From Pedobacter roseus (lineage in GTDB: Bacteria > Bacteroidota > Bacteroidia > Sphingobacteriales > Sphingobacteriaceae): DNA of 64,000 nucleotides. Positions 16,406-25,449 of the stretch are shown here, in pieces. The stretch is taken from assembly GCF_014395225.1 (NCBI RefSeq), contig NZ_CP060723.1:1674001-1738000 (forward strand), written 5' to 3'. The position numbers were made by a program, and so were the translations under genes. The notes below the pieces were generated by a model. That model had not been told where the DNA came from. It ran no database searches and saw only the letters and a program-made list of their open reading frames with translations. Each line of letters starts with the position of its first letter. The stretch's first letter is position 1.

Positions 16406-17290
16406 TTACAGTTTAACTTTTAAGCTTAATGCATAGAAAGACTGTTTCTCGAAATTCTTCGCTGGATTTTCTCCGTTTGTATAATCAATGCCAATTTTTG
16501 ATGTTTTTTTACCATCCTCTGAACGAAAAAATGTATAGTTGAAACTTGTTGTAATGAAATTATGCTCAGTCTGCGTTAATTCAATAATATTTTCATTTAA
16601 ATCATATCTATACTGCCAGTCAAAATTAAATTCAAATTTTTCGCGTAAATTTTCATCTTTTGGAAGCAGTGAAATTATAGAAGTTACGCGAAATAAAGCA
16701 CGGTAAATGCTACCGGCTGAATTTTCATCTTTAGTTTCGATTCTATTTTCGTTTTCTAATCCAATATATGGAGAATACAGAAATTGGAATACATTACCAA
16801 AATCGGAGGTATTGTTAGGGATCCAAAAGTATTTAGGGTCCTTTGCTTTTCCTTTAAATACTGGCGTGAAATATAAATTACCCTGAAATGAAGTGTTCTT
16901 TTTAATATTATCTTCATTGTATTTAAAAGCTGTGATAAATATCGGAGACCATTTTTTTTGTGATAAATCCCTACTTTGCCATTCAGAAGAAATACCTGCT
17001 TGCCAATTGTTTTGGATTTTATCTATTAAAGTATTTCTATGGAATTCAAAATACGGGCTTAAAGATAGTACGGATTTACTTTCTTTTAGAAAATCATAGC
17101 CAATTGCTGCATTAACTAACCAAGATGCACTTTTGTCTTTTGGTTTTGTAAATGACAATACAGCTGGTTCCGCTTGATCATTTTTGCTTTGAAAGGATTG
17201 TCTCAAAGTAAAACCGTCTATAAATTTACTCTGGCCATAAGTAAAAAGAATACATAAAAAGCAGAACGATGTGAGTAATAATCTTTTCAT
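16406..17290 (-). CDS. Predicted outer-membrane beta-barrel protein, unknown family
   Basis: A 294-residue protein with a signal peptide (MKRLLLTSFCFLCILFTYGQ). After it come many short amphipathic strands rich in Phe, Tyr and Trp (AAIGYDFLK, LSPYFEFHRN, WQAGISSEWQ, FEFNFDWQYRYDL, ITTSFNYTFF). The chain ends in a strand FYALSLKVKL, as outer-membrane barrels do. I recognise no named family. Its ATG overlaps the stop of the upstream 124-residue gene by 4 bases, so the two are coupled. The region is more AT-rich than the flanking housekeeping genes. The barrel prediction is inference from pattern. Confidence 0.65.
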   Translation of the reverse strand: MKRLLLTSFCFLCILFTYGQSKFIDGFTLRQSFQSKNDQAEPAVLSFTKPKDKSASWLVNAAIGYDFLKESKSVLSLSPYFEFHRNTLIDKIQNNWQAGISSEWQSRDLSQKKWSPIFITAFKYNEDNIKKNTSFQGNLYFTPVFKGKAKDPKYFWIPNNTSDFGNVFQFLYSPYIGLENENRIETKDENSAGSIYRALFRVTSIISLLPKDENLREKFEFNFDWQYRYDLNENIIELTQTEHNFITTSFNYTFFRSEDGKKTSKIGIDYTNGENPAKNFEKQSFYALSLKVKL

Positions 17291-17661
17291 AACTTTGATT
17301 TAATTAATTTTAAACAATCCATAACTTTTTTTAAATCTTCACATTCTTTTACAGTAATGTTTTTTTGAGATCCCAAATCATTAGTTATTTTTTGGAAATA
17401 ATTTTTTAAAGCTCTTTTTTGATATAAGCTTAATCCGAGATCAAATTTTAAATCACTGTTATCCTTGAAATCATTTGGTTCAAATCCGCTCATATCTGAA
17501 AGTGCCAAATATGTATAATGCCTGATGTATTCATCTACATCTTCTTTCTCAATTAGAAGATTAAATAATGAATTTAAATTATCTGATTTTAATGTGGGAA
17601 GAAATGTTTTAAGTTGATCAATATCAGAATCAGTTACTGATAAATAAATTTTACGTTTCAT
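17287..17661 (-). CDS. Hypothetical protein, 124 residues
   Basis: No recognised family. The protein is soluble-looking, charged and largely helical (SDIDQLKTFLPTL, LNSLFNLLIEKEDVDEYIRHYTYLALSDMSG, QKRALKNYFQKITNDL). There is no signal peptide, so it is probably cytoplasmic although its coupled partner at 16406 is exported. The YIRHYTYLALSDMSGFEP segment might be a conserved core. It starts ATGAAACGTAAAATT and forms a two-gene unit with the barrel protein (4-base overlap). Confidence 0.6.
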   Translation of the reverse strand: MKRKIYLSVTDSDIDQLKTFLPTLKSDNLNSLFNLLIEKEDVDEYIRHYTYLALSDMSGFEPNDFKDNSDLKFDLGLSLYQKRALKNYFQKITNDLGSQKNITVKECEDLKKVMDCLKLIKSKL

Positions 17662-17727
17662 ATTTAAATTGATTAATTATTTATTTAATATTTTAAACTA
17701 TGTATAATTATACTGTGAGCATAAAGT

Positions 17728-18045
17728 CTAAAGTTTTACTGTTACATCATCTGTTTCAGCATATACTTTAATTCCTTTTAAATCTGGAGGGAAGTTATCC
17801 CAGAAAAATGGTTTAGAATGAATTACTGTAATTACCTCTAGAACAATGCCTGTAGGTTTATTCGCTACAAAATTAAATTCATATATGCCATCTATCGGAG
17901 GGACAACATAAACAAAAGGATTTAGCTGTGCATTTAACCAACCACTAGAATTAACTGTGCCATTAGCCTCAATTACTAAGGTAGGAGGATTTTTTTCGAG
18001 AATTTCGAAAGTAATATTAATTACTGATAATACTTTTTTTGTCAT
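17728..18045 (-). CDS. Hypothetical protein, 105 residues, all-beta pattern
   Basis: Unrecognised small protein. From ATG at 18045 it reads MTKKVLSVINITFEILEKNP..., preceded by an A-rich stretch. A longer frame to 18099 exists, but that extension (MNPILKIWVINRNLKAK) lacks the look of conserved sequence. The body alternates hydrophobic and polar residues (TLVIEANGTVNSSGW, FVYVVPPIDGIYEFNFVA, GIVLEVITVI, IKVYAETDDVTVKL), suggesting a compact beta-sandwich. There is no signal peptide. It is transcribed divergently from the four-gene signalling operon at 18412. Function is unknown. Confidence 0.55.
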   Translation of the reverse strand: MTKKVLSVINITFEILEKNPPTLVIEANGTVNSSGWLNAQLNPFVYVVPPIDGIYEFNFVANKPTGIVLEVITVIHSKPFFWDNFPPDLKGIKVYAETDDVTVKL

Positions 18046-18411
18046 GACTTTAGCTTTTAGGTTTCGATTAATTACCCATATTTTTAATATCGGGTTCAAA
18101 AAATGGTCAGTTTTATTGAACCATTTTCTTAACCAAAGCTAGTTTTGAAAGGCTATCCAAATCAAGCGTGAAAACATTGCAATTTATACGCGTGAAAAGC
18201 GCAATAGGATACCGTAAAATCGCGGTATTTTAAAATACTTAGATGTAGGGTAATTATTAGAAAAGTAGGGTAGAGGCTATTGAGGTGGTTTTTGTTGCTT
18301 GAAAATGAGTTTGTTGAGCGTTTTGTTAATCTTGCAATTTTCGAATTCAAATAAGGTTAGTGTATATTTAGGTATAAGTTATTTTATTAATCTAAACCTA
18401 AATTAAAAGCT
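18046..18411. other. Divergent intergenic region, AT-rich
   Basis: About 365 bases between the 105-residue gene and the signalling operon. No convincing gene. A 6-bp inverted repeat with an 8-base loop (ATACCG / CGGTAT) lies at 18209-18228. No full TTG-TAnnTTTG promoter was found for either side, though both genes must start from here. Confidence 0.45.
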
Positions 18412-19242
18412 ATGGAACCTCTACCAATTACTTACATCACTGATGTAGAAAGCAAAAAAAGACAGGAATGGTTTGACAAGTATAAACTACCTGTGCTCAA
18501 TGATTTGAGATTGAGGCAAGAAAAAGAAGTCGAAGAAAAGAGACTTGATTTTACTGATATAAAAACCGCTATTGATTTTTTTAATCCACTTATTAAAAAT
18601 CTTAAAAAAGAAGATGGCGTTCGGGTGTATTTTGCGTCTCCTGCTAATGATGGTACAGTGAATAAAGGTAAATGCGGTAAACTGACACTCATTCTTGTCG
18701 TAACCATTGGCGTTGATAAGAAGGAGGAATTACCTTATTATAAGTTTGAAAATGGAACTTTTGTTCCAATTGATTTAGTGGATGCTGAAAATGGGGTTCA
18801 TAATTATCAATTAATAAAAAGAGATTATCTTTTTAAAACTTTATCCCATCAGGACCGATTAGATGGCTGTAAAGAAACCAAACATATATGGTTTAGTTTG
18901 GAACAAATGACGCAAACAGTCAAAGAAATGGAATATCAAAATAAAAACCACAGTAGTATTGTAAAAGGTTTTGGTATCTGCTTTACATCATACACCAACC
19001 AGGATTATATTTTTTTAGGATCTAAATCTCCTGTGTTTAAAAGGAGAGAACGACTTACTATTTGTTTTACATTTATAGGTGCTAACGGTGATATTGGAAT
19101 TGAGGATATCGATCCTGTAGAGTTCGCTCAAAGACTTAACATAACAAGAGATAAAGGTTTAAGTGACACCTTTGATACCGGTATACCAGCTCCACCTCCT
19201 TCAGGAGATGATAACAGGGGTGCACTAGATATTCAAATGTAA
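18412..19242 (+). CDS. Hypothetical protein, 276 residues, first gene of a two-component operon
   Basis: No recognised family. The N-terminal third is charged and helical (residues 1-65, many Lys/Glu). The middle contains beta-like segments (GVRVYFASPAND, LTLILVVTIGVDKK) and the C-terminal part has FGICFTSYTNQDYIFLGS and LTICFTFIGANGDIGIEDIDPVEFAQRL. It ends in a Pro/Gly/Asp-rich tail (PAPPPSGDDNRG). There is no signal peptide or membrane span, so it is predicted cytoplasmic. It lies 9 bases before the membrane-protein gene at 19252 and so probably shares its transcript with the kinase and regulator. Function unknown; a signalling or effector role is only guilt by association. Confidence 0.65.
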   Translation: MEPLPITYITDVESKKRQEWFDKYKLPVLNDLRLRQEKEVEEKRLDFTDIKTAIDFFNPLIKNLKKEDGVRVYFASPANDGTVNKGKCGKLTLILVVTIGVDKKEELPYYKFENGTFVPIDLVDAENGVHNYQLIKRDYLFKTLSHQDRLDGCKETKHIWFSLEQMTQTVKEMEYQNKNHSSIVKGFGICFTSYTNQDYIFLGSKSPVFKRRERLTICFTFIGANGDIGIEDIDPVEFAQRLNITRDKGLSDTFDTGIPAPPPSGDDNRGALDIQM

Positions 19243-19251
19243 TTAATTATC

Positions 19252-19908
19252 ATGCCTATTTTAACGTATATCTATCTCGCATCACTAGCCGCGGCGGCAA
19301 TAACCGGATTGTTAAAATTCCGTAGTAGCTTACCGGTTCATTTAAAGGGCATCATTTTAATGATGCCCTATATTTTATTGGTAGAAATTGGCGCAGCATT
19401 TTTCAGAAACCTGATTAAAGGTCAGAATGTATTACCTCAATACAATATCATTCTATTAATCGAGTTTCTGGTTTACGCCTGTTTTTTTAAGGAAATCATT
19501 ATTTCGGTATGGATAAAAAAGATAATAACCCTCTTCATGATCTTATTCCCTGCATTTTGGTATATTTCAGTATTCTTTATATTTAAAATTACAGAGTGGA
19601 ATAGCTATATTTTTCTGGTAGGTGGAACTTTTACAATTATGTGGGCTTTAATTTACTGCTATCAATTGTTAACCTCTATAGAAAATGTGAGCCTCAGTAG
19701 TTGTGGTGAGTTCTGGATAGCACTTGGCATCATTATTTTTTATTCTTGCCAGGTTCCCTTTATGGGGATATACAATTTTCTGATCGTTAATTATCCATCA
19801 TTGATTATGAACTTTCAGGTTGGCCTTCAGGTAACCAATATTATTATGTATTCTTTATTTACGTATGCTTTTTTATGCAAAAAGACCATTATAATGAAGT
19901 ATTCTTAG
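19252..19908 (+). CDS. Integral membrane protein, about seven TM segments
   Basis: A 218-residue very hydrophobic protein with about seven predicted membrane helices (starting MPILTYIYLASLAAAAITGLL, and including IIISVWIKKIITLFMILFPA, IALGIIIFYSCQVPFMGIY and IIMYSLFTYAFLCKK). No named family is recognised. Its 3' end overlaps the histidine kinase gene by 34 bases in another frame, so the two are tightly coupled. A sensor or input role for the kinase is a reasonable guess, since the kinase itself has only one TM helix and no large sensor domain. Confidence 0.75.
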   Translation: MPILTYIYLASLAAAAITGLLKFRSSLPVHLKGIILMMPYILLVEIGAAFFRNLIKGQNVLPQYNIILLIEFLVYACFFKEIIISVWIKKIITLFMILFPAFWYISVFFIFKITEWNSYIFLVGGTFTIMWALIYCYQLLTSIENVSLSSCGEFWIALGIIIFYSCQVPFMGIYNFLIVNYPSLIMNFQVGLQVTNIIMYSLFTYAFLCKKTIIMKYS

Positions 19909-20660
19909 CGGTTTTACTCACTACAGTTATTTTTCTGTTCCTATCAATAGCAATCGTTTTCCTGATGCTCTATTTTCAGAAAAAGAAATTTCAGTACGCA
20001 AAAGAAAGAGGAGAACTGGAAAAACAGTATGGCGAGCAATTGCTGCAATCGAGACTCGAAATGCAGGAGCAAACATTTGAAACGATAAGTGATGAAATAC
20101 ATGATAACGTTGGACAATTACTAAGTTTGGCTAAACTGCAATTGAGTATTTTGGAGCAAAATGAAATCAGCGATAAATCATTGATCACTGAAATTAAAGG
20201 AAATGTTGGTAATGCCCTTACCGATTTACGTGATATTGCAAAAAGTTTAAGTACTAGCCGCATTCAGGAGCTAAGTTTGTTGCAGGCGGTAGAACAGGAA
20301 TTACAACGCATAGGTAGGGCAGGAATTATTGTTTGCAAGGTCGCGGTAACTGGTAACGAACAGCAGATTGCAGAACAAAAGAAAATAATCATCTTCCGGA
20401 TTGTGCAGGAAAGTTTACAAAACATATTAAAACATGCGCAGGCCACCACAATCAATGTTGAATTTGATTTTTCAGAGCAGCTAAACATCATCATCGAAGA
20501 TAATGGTGTTGGTTTTAGTGCAGGCGAAAAAGTGAAAATTGAGACCGGATTGGGGCTTCAGAATATTGTAAAACGCGCTACATTGATTAATGGAGAAGCT
20601 ACAATCAACAGCATTATTAATAATGGAACTAAAATTACCTTAACTATTCCTTATGTCTGA
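19875..20660 (+). CDS. Sensor histidine kinase, NarX/DesK type (HisKA_3)
   Basis: A 261-residue membrane-tethered kinase. One TM helix (about residues 10-33) is followed by a coiled linker. The phospho-acceptor motif ISDEIHDNVGQLLSLAKLQL has H76 as the likely phosphorylated residue. The ATPase domain shows the N-box (IVQESLQNILKHAQA), G1 (IEDNGVGF) and G2 (TGLGLQNI). It has no periplasmic or PAS sensor domain, so its signal probably comes through the partner membrane protein encoded just upstream. The stop overlaps the response regulator start by 8 bases, the standard arrangement for a cognate pair. Confidence 0.9.
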   Translation: MQKDHYNEVFLAVLLTTVIFLFLSIAIVFLMLYFQKKKFQYAKERGELEKQYGEQLLQSRLEMQEQTFETISDEIHDNVGQLLSLAKLQLSILEQNEISDKSLITEIKGNVGNALTDLRDIAKSLSTSRIQELSLLQAVEQELQRIGRAGIIVCKVAVTGNEQQIAEQKKIIIFRIVQESLQNILKHAQATTINVEFDFSEQLNIIIEDNGVGFSAGEKVKIETGLGLQNIVKRATLINGEATINSIINNGTKITLTIPYV

Positions 20661-21312
20661 CCAGATTAAAAATATAGCCTTAGTTGATGATCATATCTTA
20701 TTTAGAAAGGGATTAGCCGCCTTGATCAGCTATTTCCCATCCTACAATATTTTATTTGAGGCTGGCAATGGAAAAGATTTTATCAGGCAGTTAAAAATAT
20801 ACGATGTACCTGATATTGTATTGCTCGATATCAACATGCCCGAGATGGATGGGTATAGTACGGCTTCGTGGCTACGCACAAATCATCCGGAAGTAAACAT
20901 ACTTGCTTTAAGTACCATGGATGCAGAAACTGCCATTATTAAAATGATTACCAATGGTGCCAAAGGTTATGTGTTAAAAGATGCTGAGCCTGAAGAACTT
21001 AAACGTGCATTTGACGAGGTGATTAGTAAAGGATATTTTTATAATGACCTGGTAACGAGGAAAGTCATGCAGTCGTTAAGTTCGTTAGCTACAAATTCGA
21101 AAATATCAGACTTTGTAAAACTTACCGAAAGGGAAATGGAGTTTCTGAAATATACCTGCACCGAAAAAACATACAATGAAATTGCTGCAGAAATGTTTGT
21201 AAGCCCACGTACCATTGACGGTTATAGAAATTCTTTGTGCGAAAAATTACAGTTAAAAAGCCGTACAGGATTGGCATTGTATGCAGTAAAACATGGAATA
21301 GTTAAAATTTAA
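20653..21312 (+). CDS. Response regulator, NarL/FixJ (LuxR-type HTH)
   Basis: A 219-residue DNA-binding response regulator. The receiver domain has acidic residues VDDH at 11-14 and the phosphorylation site D59 (IVLLDINMPEMDG), plus the conserved Lys in GYVLKDAEPEE. The C-terminal LuxR helix-turn-helix covers about 150-215 (LTEREMEFLKYTCTEKTYNE... VSPRTIDGYRNSLCEKL). It is the cognate partner of the upstream kinase by overlap, and the last gene of the operon. Its targets are not known. Confidence 0.92.
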   Translation: MSDQIKNIALVDDHILFRKGLAALISYFPSYNILFEAGNGKDFIRQLKIYDVPDIVLLDINMPEMDGYSTASWLRTNHPEVNILALSTMDAETAIIKMITNGAKGYVLKDAEPEELKRAFDEVISKGYFYNDLVTRKVMQSLSSLATNSKISDFVKLTEREMEFLKYTCTEKTYNEIAAEMFVSPRTIDGYRNSLCEKLQLKSRTGLALYAVKHGIVKI

Positions 21313-21385
21313 GATATCTTTTAATGGTATAATCTTCAAAAAATGTGCTTAATGTCAAATCACTAATTGGAGATAATTTGAGATT

Positions 21386-21413
21386 CTAGCTAAAAATTTC
21401 GATTTTTAGCTAG
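21386..21413. other. Perfect 12-bp hairpin with a UUCG loop
   Basis: Arms CTAGCTAAAAAT and ATTTTTAGCTAG enclose TTCG, giving a very stable UUCG tetraloop in RNA. It lies between the end of the two-component operon (21312) and the ATG at 21425, ending 11 bases before that ATG. It could end the operon's transcripts or sit in the leader of the downstream gene and affect its translation. No T-run follows on the plus strand. Confidence 0.7.
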
Positions 21414-21424
21414 ATCATCCAAAT

Positions 21425-23839
21425 ATGCTTTCAAAATTTCAAATTCTCCTCACCTGTATGATGCTTTTATTAGTTAAGGCAAAAGCGCAGGATGTAAAAC
21501 TAGATAGTGTGGCGTTAAATATTAACCAATATGGCTTAAAAACGGCTCAATCTAATCTGTTCGTCCATTTCGACAAAAATATTTATACCAATAATGATCA
21601 GGTTTGGTTTAGCGGGTATCTGCTAAAAACCATTACCAACTTAGATCAATACCATACACTTTATTTATCACTAATTAATAACAGCGATAGTAGTGTCGTA
21701 ATCCAGGATAAATTCCTGATTGAAAAAGGATTTGTATTCGGTGCACTTAGCTTGCCTGATTCGCTGCCGGGCGGTTCATATCGTTTTGTGGCGAATACCA
21801 ATATTAAAAAGGATAATCAGCCAGATGGCGAATTTTTACAGCCCATCACAATTAAATCTACTACTGTAAATCCATTAACAACCAATATTTCTATTTTTAA
21901 AGCTTATGATGAACAGAGCAAAAATGGAACAGCATTGTTAAAAATTTTATCCAGTGATAACCGTTTTGTTGAAAATGCAGAAATAAAATATCAGATCGGT
22001 AAGGACAAACAAACATTGCTCACCGGTTCAGCTAAAAGTAGTATAATCGGCGAACTGATGATCAATTTTCCTGCTGATAAGATTACGGCCGATAATAATC
22101 AACTTAACATTTCTATTAAAAAAGGTAAAGATATCAGACACATTAAGTTTAATCTTCCCGTGAGGAACCGTTCCAATTATCAGATTCAATTTTACCCCGA
22201 AGGTGGTTACCTGGTTGACCATTTAACTTCGAAAGTAGGTTATGAAATTAAAGACCTGGAAGGCACTGCAATAAAAGCAACAGGTGTTTTATATGAAAAT
22301 GATATGGTGATTGATACGCTCCGGAGCAATTCTACGGGGCTTGGTTCATTTTCAATCTGCCCAAAGCCATCAAAAAAATATTATGTTAAACTTTTAGGCC
22401 GCGAACAGAAAAGCATCAGTAATGATTTACCTGCGGCATTAAAATATGGAACTGTTTTAACAGCAGGTACAGCAATAGCCGAAAATGATTTCAGGCTACA
22501 CCTGGAGGCGAATAACAATCAAAAAGTTCATGTTCTGGTGCATAATTTCGCTGATGTTTTTTTACACACCAATCTGATTTTAGCAGCCAACAAAACCCAA
22601 AACATAAGGTTTAAATTAGATTCTGTGCCTATTGGATTAAATGCCGTAACCATTCTCGACAGTAATTACCGCCCAATGACCGAAAGGATTTTCTTTGCAC
22701 ATTACGATCAGCTTAATCAGACTGATTTATATACAGATAAAAATGAATATAGCACAAGAGACCAGGTGAATTTAAAATTGAATATAACCGGTAAAAACAA
22801 AGCTCCCCTGACTGCACTGATATCTGTTTCGTGTACCCAAGCCAACAGGATATCAGTTGCGAATAACCAGAATATTATCGATTATTTTTATTTACAACAA
22901 CATTTAAAATCCCTTCCTAACCGACCGATGGGTTTAAAGTACGTGGATCAGGATTATCTGAATGATGTACTTTTGGTTAAAACCTGGAGCCGTTATAAAT
23001 GGCCTGCAGCCGAAGTGTTAAATAGAAAAGCAGCGCTTTCGAGTTTTGAATACCATGGTAAAATTACCAGAAGAAAAAAGCCTTTAGTCAGTCCCGTAGG
23101 CTTAACAACAATAGCAGGAGAAAACCTTAATTTTCTGGATACAGACAGTACTGGAAGATTTAATATTCCGTATGATCACCTTCTAATTAAAGAACCGAAG
23201 ATACCGGTTTGGCTGGGAATGGTTACCGATAAGAGTGATTTATACTCGCTTGACATAAATAATCCGCAAGAGGAATTGGCAAAATATATTGTTCAGCAAC
23301 ATTTTGAACTTCCAAATACCAGAGCTGAGGTAATGAATAGTGGTACTCAAAGTATAACTTCGGCTGCTGGAATCAAACTTAAAGAAGTGGTAATTACTAA
23401 AAACAATCAAAATACCGATTACGCCAAAAGAACTTATAATAAATGTGGGGATTATGTTTGCAGGTATAACATTCTAAACTGCCCCAATCATATTGCAGAT
23501 GCTGGCAACAGTAGTCCTGTAACAGGTAAAACTTATTCTGATGGGAAAGGAAGTAAAATTACTTACCAAGGGTGTTTGGAGGCAGAGCGTAAGCCTAATA
23601 TTACCATCCTAAAAGGAATCAATCTTCCAAAAGAATTTTATATATCTGATATTACCAACAAAAATGAACCTATCAATTTTTCAACAGTTTATTGGAACTA
23701 TCAGGTGATGATTAACGGTGAAACACCCATTAGTTTTAATACCGGCGATTTGACCGGGCCATTTAAAATTATCGTACAGGGTGTAACGGACGGGGGAGTG
23801 GTTTATGGAGAGAAAGAGATTATGGTTAGGAGTAAATAA
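21425..23839 (+). CDS. Exported MG2-domain (alpha-2-macroglobulin-like) surface protein
   Basis: An 804-residue exported protein with a signal peptide (to KAKAQ, about residue 22). The first domain has the MG2-type pattern FVHFDKNIYTNNDQVWFSGYLL followed by SLPDSLPGGSYRFVANT, known from macroglobulin-like proteins and common in large Bacteroidota cell-surface proteins. Several further beta-sandwich repeats follow (FYPEGGYLVDHLTSKVGYEIKD; TDLYTDKNEYSTRDQVNLKL). No TonB-receptor barrel and no clear T9SS signal is seen. Function is unknown, perhaps an envelope scaffold. It ends at a bidirectional terminator shared with the convergent OmpP1 gene. Confidence 0.72.
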   Translation: MLSKFQILLTCMMLLLVKAKAQDVKLDSVALNINQYGLKTAQSNLFVHFDKNIYTNNDQVWFSGYLLKTITNLDQYHTLYLSLINNSDSSVVIQDKFLIEKGFVFGALSLPDSLPGGSYRFVANTNIKKDNQPDGEFLQPITIKSTTVNPLTTNISIFKAYDEQSKNGTALLKILSSDNRFVENAEIKYQIGKDKQTLLTGSAKSSIIGELMINFPADKITADNNQLNISIKKGKDIRHIKFNLPVRNRSNYQIQFYPEGGYLVDHLTSKVGYEIKDLEGTAIKATGVLYENDMVIDTLRSNSTGLGSFSICPKPSKKYYVKLLGREQKSISNDLPAALKYGTVLTAGTAIAENDFRLHLEANNNQKVHVLVHNFADVFLHTNLILAANKTQNIRFKLDSVPIGLNAVTILDSNYRPMTERIFFAHYDQLNQTDLYTDKNEYSTRDQVNLKLNITGKNKAPLTALISVSCTQANRISVANNQNIIDYFYLQQHLKSLPNRPMGLKYVDQDYLNDVLLVKTWSRYKWPAAEVLNRKAALSSFEYHGKITRRKKPLVSPVGLTTIAGENLNFLDTDSTGRFNIPYDHLLIKEPKIPVWLGMVTDKSDLYSLDINNPQEELAKYIVQQHFELPNTRAEVMNSGTQSITSAAGIKLKEVVITKNNQNTDYAKRTYNKCGDYVCRYNILNCPNHIADAGNSSPVTGKTYSDGKGSKITYQGCLEAERKPNITILKGINLPKEFYISDITNKNEPINFSTVYWNYQVMINGETPISFNTGDLTGPFKIIVQGVTDGGVVYGEKEIMVRSK

Positions 23840-23874
23840 AAACGGCCTCAGTTATTTAACTGAAGCCGTTTTTT
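23838..23874. terminator. Bidirectional intrinsic terminator
   Basis: Arms AAAAACGGC and GCCGTTTTT (23838-23846 and 23865-23873) with an inner stem CAGTTA / TAACTG. T-runs appear on both strands. It overlaps the stop codon of the MG2 gene and ends 16 bases before the OmpP1 stop, so it serves both convergent genes. Confidence 0.85.
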
Positions 23875-23889
23875 ATGGTGTTATTATAT

Positions 23890-25428
23890 TTAAAATCTTA
23901 CTCCGAAAGTTAAAAATACGTTGTTTCTATTGCTTTTTACATCGGCAACCGGTTCTGTATAATTATCCAATAAATATGGACTTGAACTGAAATTGGTTTG
24001 GTAGTTTTGATAAGCTACGTCGAAATAATAGTTGTCGATGCGATAGCCAAGTCCACCAGTGTAATACTGACCCTGATAAAATTTATTATCACCACCTTTA
24101 ACACCGTTTCCGTTTACACCGTAACCCGCACGTAAACTCAATTCATTCGTAACTTTTACTTCCGCACCAACCCTGTAGTTAACCGCTTCTTTATAAGATG
24201 CTTTAATAAAAGCATTATTATCATTAATGGTTGTACGGTCAGATCCGTTAGAATCAGAAAAACGCATTGAAGAATAATCTACATAATCCACATCAGCAGA
24301 TATTAATGCAGTACCTGCAATTACGTAACTGATACCAGCCGAAGCTTTTAAAGGGGTACGTAAATTATAAGTAAATGAATAATATTGAGTAGGGTTATTT
24401 GATTTAGTTGGAGCAGTATTCGCATTTCCCGCAGTAGTTGCCTGTAATGTTTCGCTGGTATTATCTTCAATGTTCATCCAGGTTGGAGTCTGGAAGTTTA
24501 AACCAATCCTTAACTCGCTTACTGGTCTGAAAATAGCACCTAATTTCAAATTGAAACCACCACCTTTAGTTTCCTGATTTCTGAAATGAGTAAGGTTGTA
24601 ATTTTCGTTTCCGTTGTATTTAGGTACATTGGGTAACGTTGCATCGTCATCATACGAATTAAGGATACCAGATTCGGTAAATGTAGCATCGCTCGTATAT
24701 TTAACATTTACAAAACTCGCTGTTGCACCAATATATACCTTGTTGCCAAAATTTAGCGCGCCAGCCACGTTAAATTCGGAGGTAGAGCCTAAACGTGCTT
24801 CATCCCAGTTTTGCTTAAAATTAGCATTGTTGTAGGGTTCTGCAGAAAATTGATTTGGAAAAGTAGGTGTGTTTTTATTAATCAAGTAACTGTTATAAGC
24901 ATCTCCGGCAATACTGTTACTTGTACCAAAGTTATTGGCCTGCTCGGCATAAGAATCCCTGATAGACGTATTGGTATTTGTTCCATTATAACTGATGTTA
25001 TTTAAAAAATCATTATTGCGGGTATAACTTAAACCAAAAACGCTACTTACTAATCCCTTATCTGTATCAGCACCTTTCATTTTGGCAGCTGGACTATAAA
25101 ATACCACACCAATATTGTTCAGGTTTAACTGACTTTTATTTGCTGAGGTATTGTTTCCTAAATAAGTACTACCATTGGATACCGAATTAAATTCAGGTGT
25201 GATGCTAAACTCCGATTTGGTAAATAAACCTAAACCAGCAGGGTTGGCATTAATCGAACCGATATCGCCACCAACACCAATCTGGGCGCCGCCCATTCCT
25301 TTAAACCTTGCCGAGCTACCATAATTGGTTTGCGAGAAACGGAAGGCATCAGGCGCATAACTTTGGGCGTATGTTGTTCCCATAGCAGCTACTGTAGCTA
25401 CTAGAGAAGCTAAGATGATTTTTTTCAT
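23890..25428 (-). CDS. OmpP1/FadL-family outer-membrane transporter
   Basis: A 512-residue outer-membrane barrel. The signal peptide ends TTYAQ at about residue 22. The mature N terminus (YAPDAFRFSQTNYGSSARFKGMGGAQIGVGGDIGSINANPAGLG) carries the FadL/TodX hallmark of a small gated plug with an NPAGL motif. Strand-rich sequence follows to the terminal GVRF, an aromatic end typical of barrels. The family imports hydrophobic compounds such as long-chain fatty acids; substrate here unknown. It lies 21 bases after the Gly/Tyr-rich lipoprotein gene, so it is second in a two-gene operon. Confidence 0.92.
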   Translation of the reverse strand: MKKIILASLVATVAAMGTTYAQSYAPDAFRFSQTNYGSSARFKGMGGAQIGVGGDIGSINANPAGLGLFTKSEFSITPEFNSVSNGSTYLGNNTSANKSQLNLNNIGVVFYSPAAKMKGADTDKGLVSSVFGLSYTRNNDFLNNISYNGTNTNTSIRDSYAEQANNFGTSNSIAGDAYNSYLINKNTPTFPNQFSAEPYNNANFKQNWDEARLGSTSEFNVAGALNFGNKVYIGATASFVNVKYTSDATFTESGILNSYDDDATLPNVPKYNGNENYNLTHFRNQETKGGGFNLKLGAIFRPVSELRIGLNFQTPTWMNIEDNTSETLQATTAGNANTAPTKSNNPTQYYSFTYNLRTPLKASAGISYVIAGTALISADVDYVDYSSMRFSDSNGSDRTTINDNNAFIKASYKEAVNYRVGAEVKVTNELSLRAGYGVNGNGVKGGDNKFYQGQYYTGGLGYRIDNYYFDVAYQNYQTNFSSSPYLLDNYTEPVADVKSNRNNVFLTFGVRF

Positions 25429-25449
25429 TTGTGTGTTTAGATTTTAAAA

